From the NCBI GenBank assembly GCA_902597215.1, contig CACJWU010000001.1:62001-126000 (forward strand): DNA of 64,000 nucleotides. The letters run 5' to 3'. The number at the start of each line of letters is the position of its first letter. Position 1 is the stretch's first letter. The notes beneath the pieces were generated by a model. The model searched no databases and was not told the DNA's origin. It saw only the letters and a list, made by a program, of their open reading frames with translations. The DNA is from an uncultured Pelagibacteraceae bacterium. GTDB taxonomy: Bacteria > Pseudomonadota > Alphaproteobacteria > Pelagibacterales > Pelagibacteraceae. Positions 55,539-64,000 of the stretch are shown here, piece after piece. The translations under genes were made by a program, and so were the position numbers.

Positions 55539-56212
55539 ATTGGGAAGACAAAGGATTTCTTATATCAAAAAACAGATACAATGAAAATTCTGTAATTGCT
55601 GAATTTTTTACAAAAAATCATGGCAAAACATCAGGAGTTATTTTTGGTGGAACATCTAAAAAAATTAAAAATTATTTGCAAATTGGTAACAAGATTCATC
55701 TAAACTATAGTTCAAAGTCAGAAAATAAAATTGGATATTTCAAAATAGAAATTATTCAAGCTTTATCTCCATTATATTTTGACAATTCGAAAAAACTTTT
55801 ATGTATAAAATCAGCAATGTCACTTATAAAATTATTATCTGCCGAATTACAAAAAAATGAGATGATTTATGATTTAATTAAAAAATTCTATATAATTCTG
55901 ACACATGATAATTGGATTAAAAAATATATATATTGGGAATTGGATTTGTTAAAAAATATTGGATATGATTTAGATCTTAATAATTTTGTTGAAAAAGAAA
56001 CTTATAATAATAGCTTTGTTTATGTTTCTAAATCCTCCACCAAAAAAATTATACCAAGTTTTTTGATCGAAAAGAATATGAATGATGAAGAAATGTCAAT
56101 CTTATTAGATGGATTACATTTAGTAGGAGATTATCTTGAAAAAACTATATTAAAGCCAAATAATATTTTACTCCCTCTCAGTCGTACACAATTTATAAAC
56201 TTTTTGAAATAA
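55535..56212 (+). CDS. recO: DNA repair protein RecO
   Basis: DKGFLISKNRYNENSVIAEFFTKNHGKTSGVIFGG; adjacent to rnc. Confidence 0.86.
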   Translation: MNWEDKGFLISKNRYNENSVIAEFFTKNHGKTSGVIFGGTSKKIKNYLQIGNKIHLNYSSKSENKIGYFKIEIIQALSPLYFDNSKKLLCIKSAMSLIKLLSAELQKNEMIYDLIKKFYIILTHDNWIKKYIYWELDLLKNIGYDLDLNNFVEKETYNNSFVYVSKSSTKKIIPSFLIEKNMNDEEMSILLDGLHLVGDYLEKTILKPNNILLPLSRTQFINFLK

Positions 56213-57202
56213 TTACCTGATAATCTTGTCTAATCTGTCAGCAAAATAACTTACAATAGCACTTGTTCCTGCTCGCTTAAAAGAAATTAAACTTTCTAAA
56301 ATTACATCTTCATTAATTATCTTTTTATAAATTCCATTCATTAATAAGCTATATTCTCCAGAAACTTGATAAGCCATAACAGGGATTTTAAAGTTATCTT
56401 TAACTAATCTAATAATGTCAAGATAGGGTAAACCTGGCTTTACCATTATCATGTCAGCACCTTCTTTTATATCTAAAGCAACTTCTCTTAATGATTCATT
56501 ACTATTTCTAAAATCCATTTGATATTTTTTTTTATTTCCTTTTAATAAATTATTTGTACCAACCGCATCACGAAATGGTCCATAGAAATTAGAAGCATAC
56601 TTTACTGCATAAGATAAAATTTGGGTCATTTGATAACCATTTTTATCAAGGTATTTTCTAATCACTCCAATTCTGCCATCCATCATATCAGATGGTGCAA
56701 TTACATCGCATCCCATTTGAGCTTGTAATAAAGACTGCTCTTTTAGTATCTTAATTGTTTCGTCATTGAGAACGCTATCTTTATTCATAATTCCATCATG
56801 TCCATGAGATGTATATGGATCTAGCGCAACATCACACATAATTCCAATATCATTTTTGAATTTATGTTTTATTGTTTGAATAGCTTTACAAACTAAATTA
56901 TCCTCATTTAAGGCTTCAGTTCCTAAAAAATTTTTCTTTTTTTTTTCTATATAAGGGAATAATGCAACCATTGGTAATTTTTTTTTAATTGCTTTTTCAA
57001 TAACTGGACTTAGTTTATCTATTGTGTATCGATACACATGAGGCATAGATTTTATTGATTGCTTCTTATTTTTTCCATTTATCAAAAAAATCGGTAGGAT
57101 AAAGTCATTAGATGTTAGATTATTTTCCTCAACTAATCTTCTAGACCAGTCATTTTTTCGACTGCGTCTAAGTCTTAAATTTGGAAATTTTCCTGTTATC
57201 AT
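56213..57202 (-). CDS. hemB: Delta-aminolevulinic acid dehydratase (track start 57271; internal Met MITGKFPNLRLRRSRKN preferred)
   Basis: PNLRLRRSRKNDWSRRLVEEN; GIMCDVALDPYTSHGHDG; VIAPSDMMDGRI; DMIMVKPGLPYLDII. Confidence 0.95.
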   Translation of the reverse strand: MITGKFPNLRLRRSRKNDWSRRLVEENNLTSNDFILPIFLINGKNKKQSIKSMPHVYRYTIDKLSPVIEKAIKKKLPMVALFPYIEKKKKNFLGTEALNEDNLVCKAIQTIKHKFKNDIGIMCDVALDPYTSHGHDGIMNKDSVLNDETIKILKEQSLLQAQMGCDVIAPSDMMDGRIGVIRKYLDKNGYQMTQILSYAVKYASNFYGPFRDAVGTNNLLKGNKKKYQMDFRNSNESLREVALDIKEGADMIMVKPGLPYLDIIRLVKDNFKIPVMAYQVSGEYSLLMNGIYKKIINEDVILESLISFKRAGTSAIVSYFADRLDKIIR

Positions 57203-57275
57203 CTTTAAAATTATCTTATAATATGCGACAAATGTTATATACAAATATATCTTAAAAAGGATATTAAACAATCAT

Positions 57276-57866
57276 ATGAATTTAAATTTTAATGATTTTC
57301 AAAAACAAAGTATAAAGTTTGACATAAATAAACTTCAAACTGCCTATAAAGAAATACTTAAAATAAGAGATTTTAGTGGTCCAGAGGGAGTTTCAAATTT
57401 TGGTGCTATATCATTAACTCAAATTCCTGGTGATCCGGACTCAATAAAAGGTCATAAGGCCCGAGGAGTGTTTTGGACAAAACCAAATTCCTCCGGAAAT
57501 GAGGTTGTAAGAGATGAAAAGATTAATGAGGCAGCTTATTCAGAATTTATTGATGATTATAAAAAAACTTATTTCAAAGAGGTGTTTGATATTCTTTCCT
57601 CGAAATATAAATTAGGAAGAGTAAGAATTTTATTAAAACAACCGAGATCTACTCTAAGTTGGCATAGAGACCCTGAACCAAGACTACATATTCCAATTAT
57701 AACTAATCCTGGATCAATTATGGTTATTGATAATGTTGCAAAACATTTACCTGCAGATGGATCTGTTTGGATTACAAACAACACAAAGTACCATAATGCA
57801 TTCAATGGTGGAGAAGAAAACAGAATTCATTTGGTAGCCTGTGTTTTAGACTATAAGTTTAATTAA
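57276..57866 (+). CDS. Putative aspartyl/asparaginyl beta-hydroxylase-like 2OG-Fe(II) oxygenase
   Basis: SWHRDPEPRLHIPIITN...TKYHNAFNGGEENRIHLVACVLDY: HxD...H facial triad plus downstream Arg. Confidence 0.7.
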   Translation: MNLNFNDFQKQSIKFDINKLQTAYKEILKIRDFSGPEGVSNFGAISLTQIPGDPDSIKGHKARGVFWTKPNSSGNEVVRDEKINEAAYSEFIDDYKKTYFKEVFDILSSKYKLGRVRILLKQPRSTLSWHRDPEPRLHIPIITNPGSIMVIDNVAKHLPADGSVWITNNTKYHNAFNGGEENRIHLVACVLDYKFN

Positions 57867-57867
57867 T

Positions 57868-58293
57868 TTGAAAAAAATTTTTATTTCATCAGATCATGCT
57901 GGTTTCAAATTAAAGGAAGAAATAAAGATTAAATTTAAAAGTAAATATAAATTTGAAGATTTAGGAACAGACAATTCAATAATATCAGTAAATTATCCAG
58001 ATTTTGCCCATAAATTATGTAAGAGGGTAAGCATTAATAGTAAAAATATGGGAATTTTGGTATGTGGCTCTGGTATAGGCATGTCTATGGCGGCAAATAG
58101 ACATAAAAAAATTAGAGCTGCAGTGTGTTATTCGGTAAAAAACACAAAATTATCTAGATTGCATAACAATGCAAATATTATTACATTAGGTTCTAGATTG
58201 ACAAAAAAAAATACTGCCTTTAAATGTATTGAAGCTTTCATTAATACTAAATTTGAAGGTGGTAGACATAAAAAGAGAGTAAAAAAAATATAA
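57868..58293 (+). CDS. rpiB: Ribose 5-phosphate isomerase B (TTG start)
   Basis: [43 protein letters not shown]. Confidence 0.95.
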   Translation: MKKIFISSDHAGFKLKEEIKIKFKSKYKFEDLGTDNSIISVNYPDFAHKLCKRVSINSKNMGILVCGSGIGMSMAANRHKKIRAAVCYSVKNTKLSRLHNNANIITLGSRLTKKNTAFKCIEAFINTKFEGGRHKKRVKKI

Positions 58294-58300
58294 GGTAAAA

Positions 58301-59614
58301 ATGTCAAGTGAAACAAAATATGTAAATTCTTCTTATCAAGATTTTTTTGAGAAAAGTCTTTCTAAGTCTGATCCGGATTTATTTAAGGCAATAAATGATG
58401 AATTAATCAGACAACAAAATCACATTGAGTTAATAGCTTCTGAAAATATAGTTTCACAAGCTGTATTAGAAGCTCAAGGATCAGTTTTAACAAATAAGTA
58501 TGCAGAAGGATATCCAGGCAAAAGATACTATAACGGTTGTGAACACGTTGATGTTGCAGAACAATTAGCACTAGAAAGAATTAAAAAACTTTTCAATTGT
58601 AAGTATGCAAATGTTCAGCCACATTCTGGTGCTCAAGCAAATGGTGCAGTTTTTTTAGCTTTGTTAAAACCAAATGACACTTTTATGGGCATGAGCCTAA
58701 ATTCAGGAGGTCACATAACCCATGGGTTAAAAATTTCAATGTCAGGTAAATGGTTTAATGCAATAAGTTATGATGTAGATAAAAAATCTGAATTAATTGA
58801 TTATGATAATGTTGAAAAACTTGCTTTAGAACATAAACCAAAATTGATTATTGCAGGTGGTAGTGCATATTCAAGAGTAATTGATTTTAAAAGATTTAGA
58901 GAAATTGCTGATAAAGTTGGGGCATATCTTATGGTAGATATGGCCCATTTCTCAGGTTTGGTAGCAGGTAAAGGGTATCCAAATCCATGTGACTATGCTC
59001 ATGTAGTAACATCCACAACACATAAAGTATTCAGAAGTGCGCGAGGTGGAATTATTTTATCGAATGACTTAGATCTAGGAAAAAAATTTGATACAGCTGT
59101 TTTTCCTGGTTATCAGGGTGGTCCTTTGATGCATATTATTGCTGCCAAAGCTGCAGGTTTTTTTGAGGCATTAAAACCTGAGTTTCAAACTTACATTAAG
59201 AATGTTTTAGCAAATGCTAAAATGTTAGCGGAGACTTTAAAAAATAATGGATTTAAAATTTACTCTGGTGGAACTGATACACATTTAATGTTAGTTGACC
59301 TAAGACCTTTTGGCGTAAAAGGAAATGTAGCCTCTGAAAGTTTATGTAGAGCCAATATTACTTGTAATAAAAATGGGATCCCTTTTGATACAGAAAAACC
59401 AATGATAACTTCAGGTATAAGACTTGGATCACAAGCTGCTACAACAAGAGGATTTGGTTTAAAAGAATTTGAAAAAGTAGGCGAATTAATAACTAAAGTA
59501 ATTAAAGGATTATCTGAAAATCTAGAGGATAATAGTAAAGTGGAAAAAGAAGTGAGACAAGAAGTTATAAATTTATGTTCTAATTTTCCAATTTATAAAA
59601 ATTTGAATAAATGA
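58301..59614 (+). CDS. glyA: Serine hydroxymethyltransferase
   Basis: [59 protein letters not shown]. Confidence 0.99.
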   Translation: MSSETKYVNSSYQDFFEKSLSKSDPDLFKAINDELIRQQNHIELIASENIVSQAVLEAQGSVLTNKYAEGYPGKRYYNGCEHVDVAEQLALERIKKLFNCKYANVQPHSGAQANGAVFLALLKPNDTFMGMSLNSGGHITHGLKISMSGKWFNAISYDVDKKSELIDYDNVEKLALEHKPKLIIAGGSAYSRVIDFKRFREIADKVGAYLMVDMAHFSGLVAGKGYPNPCDYAHVVTSTTHKVFRSARGGIILSNDLDLGKKFDTAVFPGYQGGPLMHIIAAKAAGFFEALKPEFQTYIKNVLANAKMLAETLKNNGFKIYSGGTDTHLMLVDLRPFGVKGNVASESLCRANITCNKNGIPFDTEKPMITSGIRLGSQAATTRGFGLKEFEKVGELITKVIKGLSENLEDNSKVEKEVRQEVINLCSNFPIYKNLNK

Positions 59615-60069
59615 TCTGTCCTTGTGAGAAAAAAGGAGAAACTTCTGTAGTAGATTCCAGACCTACAGAGGATGGGACTGCGATTCGTAGAAGAAGACTA
59701 TGTAGTTGTGGTGCAAGATTTACTACATTTGAAAGAATTCAGCACCGTGAAGTAATGGTTGTAAAAAAAAATGGAAGGAAATCTTCTTTTGATCGAGACA
59801 AATTAGCTAAATCAATTTACATTGCATTAAAAAAAAGGCCCCTAGATACAGAAACTGTCGAAAAATTTATTAGTCGAATTACAAGATCTTTGGAAGAACT
59901 AGGACAGAATGAAATTGCGAGCAATACAATTGGAACAATGGTCATGGAAGGTTTAAAAGAACTTGATCCAGTTGCTTATGTAAGGTTTGCTTCTGTTTAT
60001 AGAAACTTTAGAGAAGAACAAGATTTCGTACAATTTGTGGACAAACTAGATGTCTACAAAAAAAGATAA
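59611..60069 (+). CDS. nrdR: Transcriptional repressor NrdR with atypical zinc knuckles
   Basis: [36 protein letters not shown]-cone domain. Confidence 0.96.
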   Translation: MICPCEKKGETSVVDSRPTEDGTAIRRRRLCSCGARFTTFERIQHREVMVVKKNGRKSSFDRDKLAKSIYIALKKRPLDTETVEKFISRITRSLEELGQNEIASNTIGTMVMEGLKELDPVAYVRFASVYRNFREEQDFVQFVDKLDVYKKR

Positions 60070-61153
60070 ATTTTCAACTCAAGATAAAAATTTTATGAAA
60101 TTAGCTTTAAATTTAGCTAATGCGCGAAGAGGTTTAACAGGAAACAATCCTTCGGTTGGATGTGTCATTGTAAAAAATAATAGAATAATATCTATAGGAC
60201 AAACAGGCTATAATGGTAGACCGCATGCGGAACATAACGCTATTTTAAATTGTTCAGAAAATTTAAAAGACTCAAAAATGTATGTTACTTTAGAGCCATG
60301 TAATCATTATGGAAAAACTCCACCCTGTACTAAAAACATTATAAAGAATAAAATCGGAGAAGTTTGCTATTCAATGAATGACATTGATTTAAAAGTAAAA
60401 GGCAAAAGTTATTCAATATTAAGAAAAAACAAAATTAGAGTTAAAAAGGGGCTTTTAAGAAAAGATGCAGAAAATTTATACAGATCTTATTTTTTTAATA
60501 GAAAAAAGAAACTACCATATGTAATTGGAAAAATCGCAGTATCAAAGAATAAGATTATTTACAGCGAAATATCAAAGAGAATTACAGATAAAACATCTGA
60601 TAAATTGACTCATTATTTAAGATTTAAAAGTGATGGTATAATGATTTCTGGTAAAACATTAAATATAGATAATCCAAAACTAAATTGTAGGTTGGATGGT
60701 TTTAGTCAATTTTCCCCAAAAAGAATTGTTTTAGACAGAAATTTACAAATTGATTTGAAAAGTTATATAGCTAAATCTATAAAAAATGAAAATACTATAA
60801 TTTTCCATAATTCTAACGATAAATTAAAAATAAAGCTTTTAAAAAAAAGAGGTGCTATTTTGATAAAACAATCTGCAGATAAATACAAAAATTTGGATCT
60901 AAAAAAAATTCTAAAAGACCTATATAAAATGGAAATAAGAAATCTATTAGTAGAAGGTGGAGATATATTAACAAAAAATTTCCTTCAAAAGAAATTATTT
61001 AATGAATTTTATATGTTTAGAAGTTCGAAAAATTTATCTAAAAACAAAAAACATGTTAATTTTACCTCTTTCAGCATTTTAAATACCAAATATAATAAAC
61101 ATAAAATTAACTCTGAATTAGCTAGCGATAAATTAACTATTTACAAAAATTAA
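60050..61153 (+). CDS. ribD: Bifunctional riboflavin deaminase/reductase
   Basis: NPSVGCVIVKNNRII; HAEHNAI; LEPCNHYGKTPPCT; C-terminal reductase LLVEGGDIL. Confidence 0.96.
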   Translation: MSTKKDKFSTQDKNFMKLALNLANARRGLTGNNPSVGCVIVKNNRIISIGQTGYNGRPHAEHNAILNCSENLKDSKMYVTLEPCNHYGKTPPCTKNIIKNKIGEVCYSMNDIDLKVKGKSYSILRKNKIRVKKGLLRKDAENLYRSYFFNRKKKLPYVIGKIAVSKNKIIYSEISKRITDKTSDKLTHYLRFKSDGIMISGKTLNIDNPKLNCRLDGFSQFSPKRIVLDRNLQIDLKSYIAKSIKNENTIIFHNSNDKLKIKLLKKRGAILIKQSADKYKNLDLKKILKDLYKMEIRNLLVEGGDILTKNFLQKKLFNEFYMFRSSKNLSKNKKHVNFTSFSILNTKYNKHKINSELASDKLTIYKN

Positions 61154-61154
61154 A

Positions 61155-61748
61155 ATGTTTAATGGAATTATTTTCAACAAAGGTTCAATAACAAAAATAA
61201 TTAAAAGACCAAAAGGAATAAATATTTTTGTAAAATCTAATCTAAAATTAAGTTTAAAAGATATAGGTGTTTCTGTAGCTTGTGATGGAGTTTGTCTTAC
61301 TCTCATTTCAATAAAAAAAAGAATTATGGAATTTTATTTATCAAATGAAACTATAAAAAGATCAAAATTTAGATACATAAAGTTAAATGATAGAATTAAT
61401 CTAGAACTTCCTCTTAAATATGGTCAAAAAATTTCAGGGCATATTTGTCAAGGACATGTTGATACTATTGGAAAAATATTAGCAGTGAAAAATATTGATA
61501 AATCTTATCTATTTGATTTTGAAATTAATAAAAAAGAGAGAAAAAATATTATAGAAAAAGCTTCAATTAGTATAAATGGTGTATCATTAACAATTTCTAA
61601 AGTGACGAAAAAAGGTTTTCAAATCTGGATAATACCTCATACTTATAAATTAACAAATTTATCGTCTCTTAAAAAAGGAAATTTAGTTAATGTAGAAATA
61701 GATATTCTTTCAAAATACGTTAAAAATTATTTTTATGAAAAAAAATAA
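61155..61748 (+). CDS. ribE: Riboflavin synthase subunit alpha
   Basis: MFNGIIFNKGSITKI; VACDGVCLTLI; GHICQGHVDTIG; SISINGVSLTI. Confidence 0.95.
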   Translation: MFNGIIFNKGSITKIIKRPKGINIFVKSNLKLSLKDIGVSVACDGVCLTLISIKKRIMEFYLSNETIKRSKFRYIKLNDRINLELPLKYGQKISGHICQGHVDTIGKILAVKNIDKSYLFDFEINKKERKNIIEKASISINGVSLTISKVTKKGFQIWIIPHTYKLTNLSSLKKGNLVNVEIDILSKYVKNYFYEKK

Positions 61749-62835
61749 TTATTCTTCAATAGAAACTATAATAAATGTAGCAAAGAAAGGGGGTATGTAC
61801 ATTTTAGTTGATGATGAAAAAAGGGAAAATGAAGGTGATTTGGTTATGTCTACCTCAGATACAAATGCAAAAAATATTAATTTTATGGCTAAATATGGAA
61901 GAGGTCTAATTTGTTTAGCTCTAGATAGTGTTCAAGCTAAAAAATTAAATTTATCTTTAATGTCACCTGTAAATCAATCTAGGAATCAAACAGCATTTAC
62001 AATTTCAATAGAAGCTAAGAAAGGAATTACAACGGGGATATCAGCAAAAGATAGAGCAAAAACTATAAAAATTGCCTCAAAAAAAAATGTAAATAAAAAA
62101 GATATAGTATCCCCTGGCCATGTGTTTCCAATCATTGCAAAGGATGGGGGTGTTCTTGTTAGGGCTGGACATACAGAAGCCTCAGTTGATATTTCAAAAC
62201 TAGCTAAAAAAAATAATTCAGCAGTCATTTGCGAAATAATGAATGAAGATGGAACAATGGCTAAAGGCCAAGAACTTTTTAATTTTGCAAAAAAACATAA
62301 ACTAAAAATTGGAAAAATTGAAGATCTTATTTCCTATCGATTAAAAAAAGAAAAATTAGTAAAATTAAAAAAATCATCTGATATCAAAGTGAAAAATCAA
62401 AAATATAAGATCAAAATATATGAAAATCTTTTAGATGGATCAGAACATTTTGCACTCATTAAGGGATCTTTAAAAAGATCTATTGCACCACGTGTAAGAG
62501 TTATTTCATCAAATGTGGTTTATAATTATCTTACAAATCAAAAACTTACCAATTCATTTGATAAAACGATAAACTATTTTAAAAGATACAATAATTGTGT
62601 GCTTATCTTTATTAAAGACACTAACTTAAACTCTGTCACTCAAACACTTAAAAGTTTTAAAAATAGAAGTTTTAAAAAGAATGGTAAAGATAATCTTATT
62701 AGAAATTATGGAATAGGTGCTCAAATTATTAAAGACTTAAAAATAAAAAAAATGATATTAATTACTAAAACACCAAAAAAAGTTATTGGATTAGAGGGAT
62801 ATAATATTAAAATAACTAAACAAGAATTGATTTAA
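61735..62835 (+). CDS. ribBA: 3,4-dihydroxy-2-butanone 4-phosphate synthase fused to degenerate GTP cyclohydrolase II-like domain
   Basis: DDEKRENEGDLVMS; SPGHVFPIIAKDGGVLVRAGHTEASVD; C-terminal GLEGYNIKI. Confidence 0.95.
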   Translation: MKKNNYSSIETIINVAKKGGMYILVDDEKRENEGDLVMSTSDTNAKNINFMAKYGRGLICLALDSVQAKKLNLSLMSPVNQSRNQTAFTISIEAKKGITTGISAKDRAKTIKIASKKNVNKKDIVSPGHVFPIIAKDGGVLVRAGHTEASVDISKLAKKNNSAVICEIMNEDGTMAKGQELFNFAKKHKLKIGKIEDLISYRLKKEKLVKLKKSSDIKVKNQKYKIKIYENLLDGSEHFALIKGSLKRSIAPRVRVISSNVVYNYLTNQKLTNSFDKTINYFKRYNNCVLIFIKDTNLNSVTQTLKSFKNRSFKKNGKDNLIRNYGIGAQIIKDLKIKKMILITKTPKKVIGLEGYNIKITKQELI

Positions 62836-63221
62836 TGAAAAAGATTTTAATTGTTACTGCTGATTATTATAAAGATATTTCTTTAGGTTTATTAAGTAGT
62901 GCAAAAAAAAATCTTCCAAGAAATTTTAAGGTAAAAATAATTAAAGTTCCTGGTGTCTTTGAGATACCAGTTACAATCTCAAAAAATATTAAAAAATTTG
63001 ATGCTTTTATTGCTCTTGGATGTGTTATTAAAGGTCAGACACCACATTTTAATTTCATATCTCAAGCCTCAACCAATGCCATTATGGATATAGCTATTAA
63101 TTCAAAAAAACCTATTGGTAATGGAATTCTTACTTGCTTAAATATGAAACAGGCGAAAGCTAGAAAAAAAAAAGGTGCTGAAGCTGCAAAAGCTGTTGTC
63201 TCAGTAATAAACCAAGAATGA
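62835..63221 (+). CDS. ribH: 6,7-dimethyl-8-ribityllumazine synthase
   Basis: KVPGVFEIPVTISKN; FIALGCVIKGQTPHFNFI; PIGNGILTCLNMKQA. Confidence 0.96.
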   Translation: MKKILIVTADYYKDISLGLLSSAKKNLPRNFKVKIIKVPGVFEIPVTISKNIKKFDAFIALGCVIKGQTPHFNFISQASTNAIMDIAINSKKPIGNGILTCLNMKQAKARKKKGAEAAKAVVSVINQE

Positions 63222-63622
63222 GAACAAACTACAGCCCAAAAAATAATCCAAGAGTCATTATTATTCAAAAATTATATGGTGTCTTATTTAATAACGATGA
63301 TAAAATAGAATTTCCTAAACATAGATTTAAAAAATTTATTAAGGATATTGTTTTAGGCACAATTGAAAGGAATGAGATAATTGTAGATGAATTGGACAAA
63401 AATTTAGGTCAAAATTTTAATTTATTTAAATTAGATAAAATATTTCAAGTTATCTTAAAATCTGCAACGTATGAAATTTTGTATAAGCCTAATGTTTCCA
63501 TAAAAATAATTATTAAAGAATATCTTAATGCATCAAATCTTTTTTTAAACGACTCCCAAACTAAATATCTAAATGCATTATTAGATAATGCTGCCAAAAA
63601 ATTAAGATCTTCTAATGCATGA
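63218..63622 (+). CDS. nusB: Transcription antitermination factor NusB
   Basis: KLDKIFQVILKSATYEILYKPNVSIKIIIKEYLNAS; downstream of ribH. Confidence 0.88.
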   Translation: MRTNYSPKNNPRVIIIQKLYGVLFNNDDKIEFPKHRFKKFIKDIVLGTIERNEIIVDELDKNLGQNFNLFKLDKIFQVILKSATYEILYKPNVSIKIIIKEYLNASNLFLNDSQTKYLNALLDNAAKKLRSSNA

Positions 63623-64000
63623 ATTTGATATAATCAAAAAATATTTTTCTAAATTAACCTCAAAAAATAAAAATTCATTAAAACTTAATGACGATGTTTT
63701 CTTCGATAAATCAAAAAAATTAGTTATTTCTGTAGATACTTATATTAACAAATTACATTTTTTTGATTTTAAAAATCCAAATTTAGTTATCAAAAAAATC
63801 CTGAGATCTTCAATTTCTGATTTAATTTGTAAAGGTGTTAAACCAAAATATTATTTTATTTCAGCCTCTGGAAATAAAAAAACATTTACAAAATCAAATT
63901 TAAGGAAAATTTCCCAATCACTAAAACAAGAACAAAAAAAGTTTAGTGTCTTTATATCTGGTGGAGATACTGTTTTTTCAAATAAATTAAGCTTTACAAT
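63615..64000 (+). CDS. thiL: Thiamine-monophosphate kinase, N-terminal part (truncated by window end)
   Basis: Frame from ATG 63615: MHEFDIIKKYFSKLT...NDDVFFDKSKKLVISVDTYINKLHF...FISGGDTVFSNKLSFT; follows nusB. Confidence 0.85.
   Translation, partial: MHEFDIIKKYFSKLTSKNKNSLKLNDDVFFDKSKKLVISVDTYINKLHFFDFKNPNLVIKKILRSSISDLICKGVKPKYYFISASGNKKTFTKSNLRKISQSLKQEQKKFSVFISGGDTVFSNKLSFT

Noticed and set aside
56213-57271. Full-length 352-aa HemB with a hydrophobic N-terminal extension
   Set aside because: The extra 23 aa (MFNILFKIYLYITFVAYYKIILK) precede the typical HemB start and look like translated divergent promoter sequence.
58294-58300. Possible glycine riboswitch before glyA
   Set aside because: Only 7 bp separate rpiB and glyA; no room for an aptamer.

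Overview
This is a 64 kb, very AT-rich, gene-dense chromosomal window. Its gene content and order fit an alphaproteobacterium of the SAR11/Pelagibacterales type; that assignment is inferred, not searched. From left to right: the 3' end of rpoB, rpoC, the str operon (rpsL-rpsG-fusA), and an unbroken S10-spc-alpha ribosomal protein run with secY, adk, rpoA and rplQ (to about 20.5 kb). Next come rluC-type/lipB/mgtE/panC, galU-ugd, ridA, topA, plsY, pyrC'-pyrB, ruvX, gatCAB, and an O-methyltransferase/trhO/MATE/secreted nuclease group. A PheC-like substrate-binding protein and ABC permease lie downstream of a heterotetrameric sarcosine oxidase operon (soxBDAG on the minus strand). A tRNA-Ser(GCU), slt, dapA-smpB-folK-rsh-pyrE-pdxJ-acpS-lepB-rnc-recO, hemB, a 2OG-Fe(II)-type oxygenase, rpiB, glyA-nrdR-ribD-ribE-ribBA(X)-ribH-nusB and partial thiL complete the window. 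Almost all sequence is coding. I see no mobile elements, prophage, CRISPR arrays or rRNA, and no clear exotic system. The most interesting signals are inside core genes: an RSH (ppGpp) enzyme that seems to lack the helical and zinc-finger/RIS domains, an NrdR whose two zinc knuckles are CxC instead of CxxC, a pyrC' that has lost its HxH metal ligands, a RibBA whose GTP cyclohydrolase II domain lacks catalytic motifs, a permease with a lipoprotein-like N-terminus, and several canonical neighbours missing from conserved clusters (tuf, rpmD, dprA, rpoZ, era). Convergent gene pairs also lack room for hairpin terminators. All assignments come from reading motifs and gene order; no database search was run.
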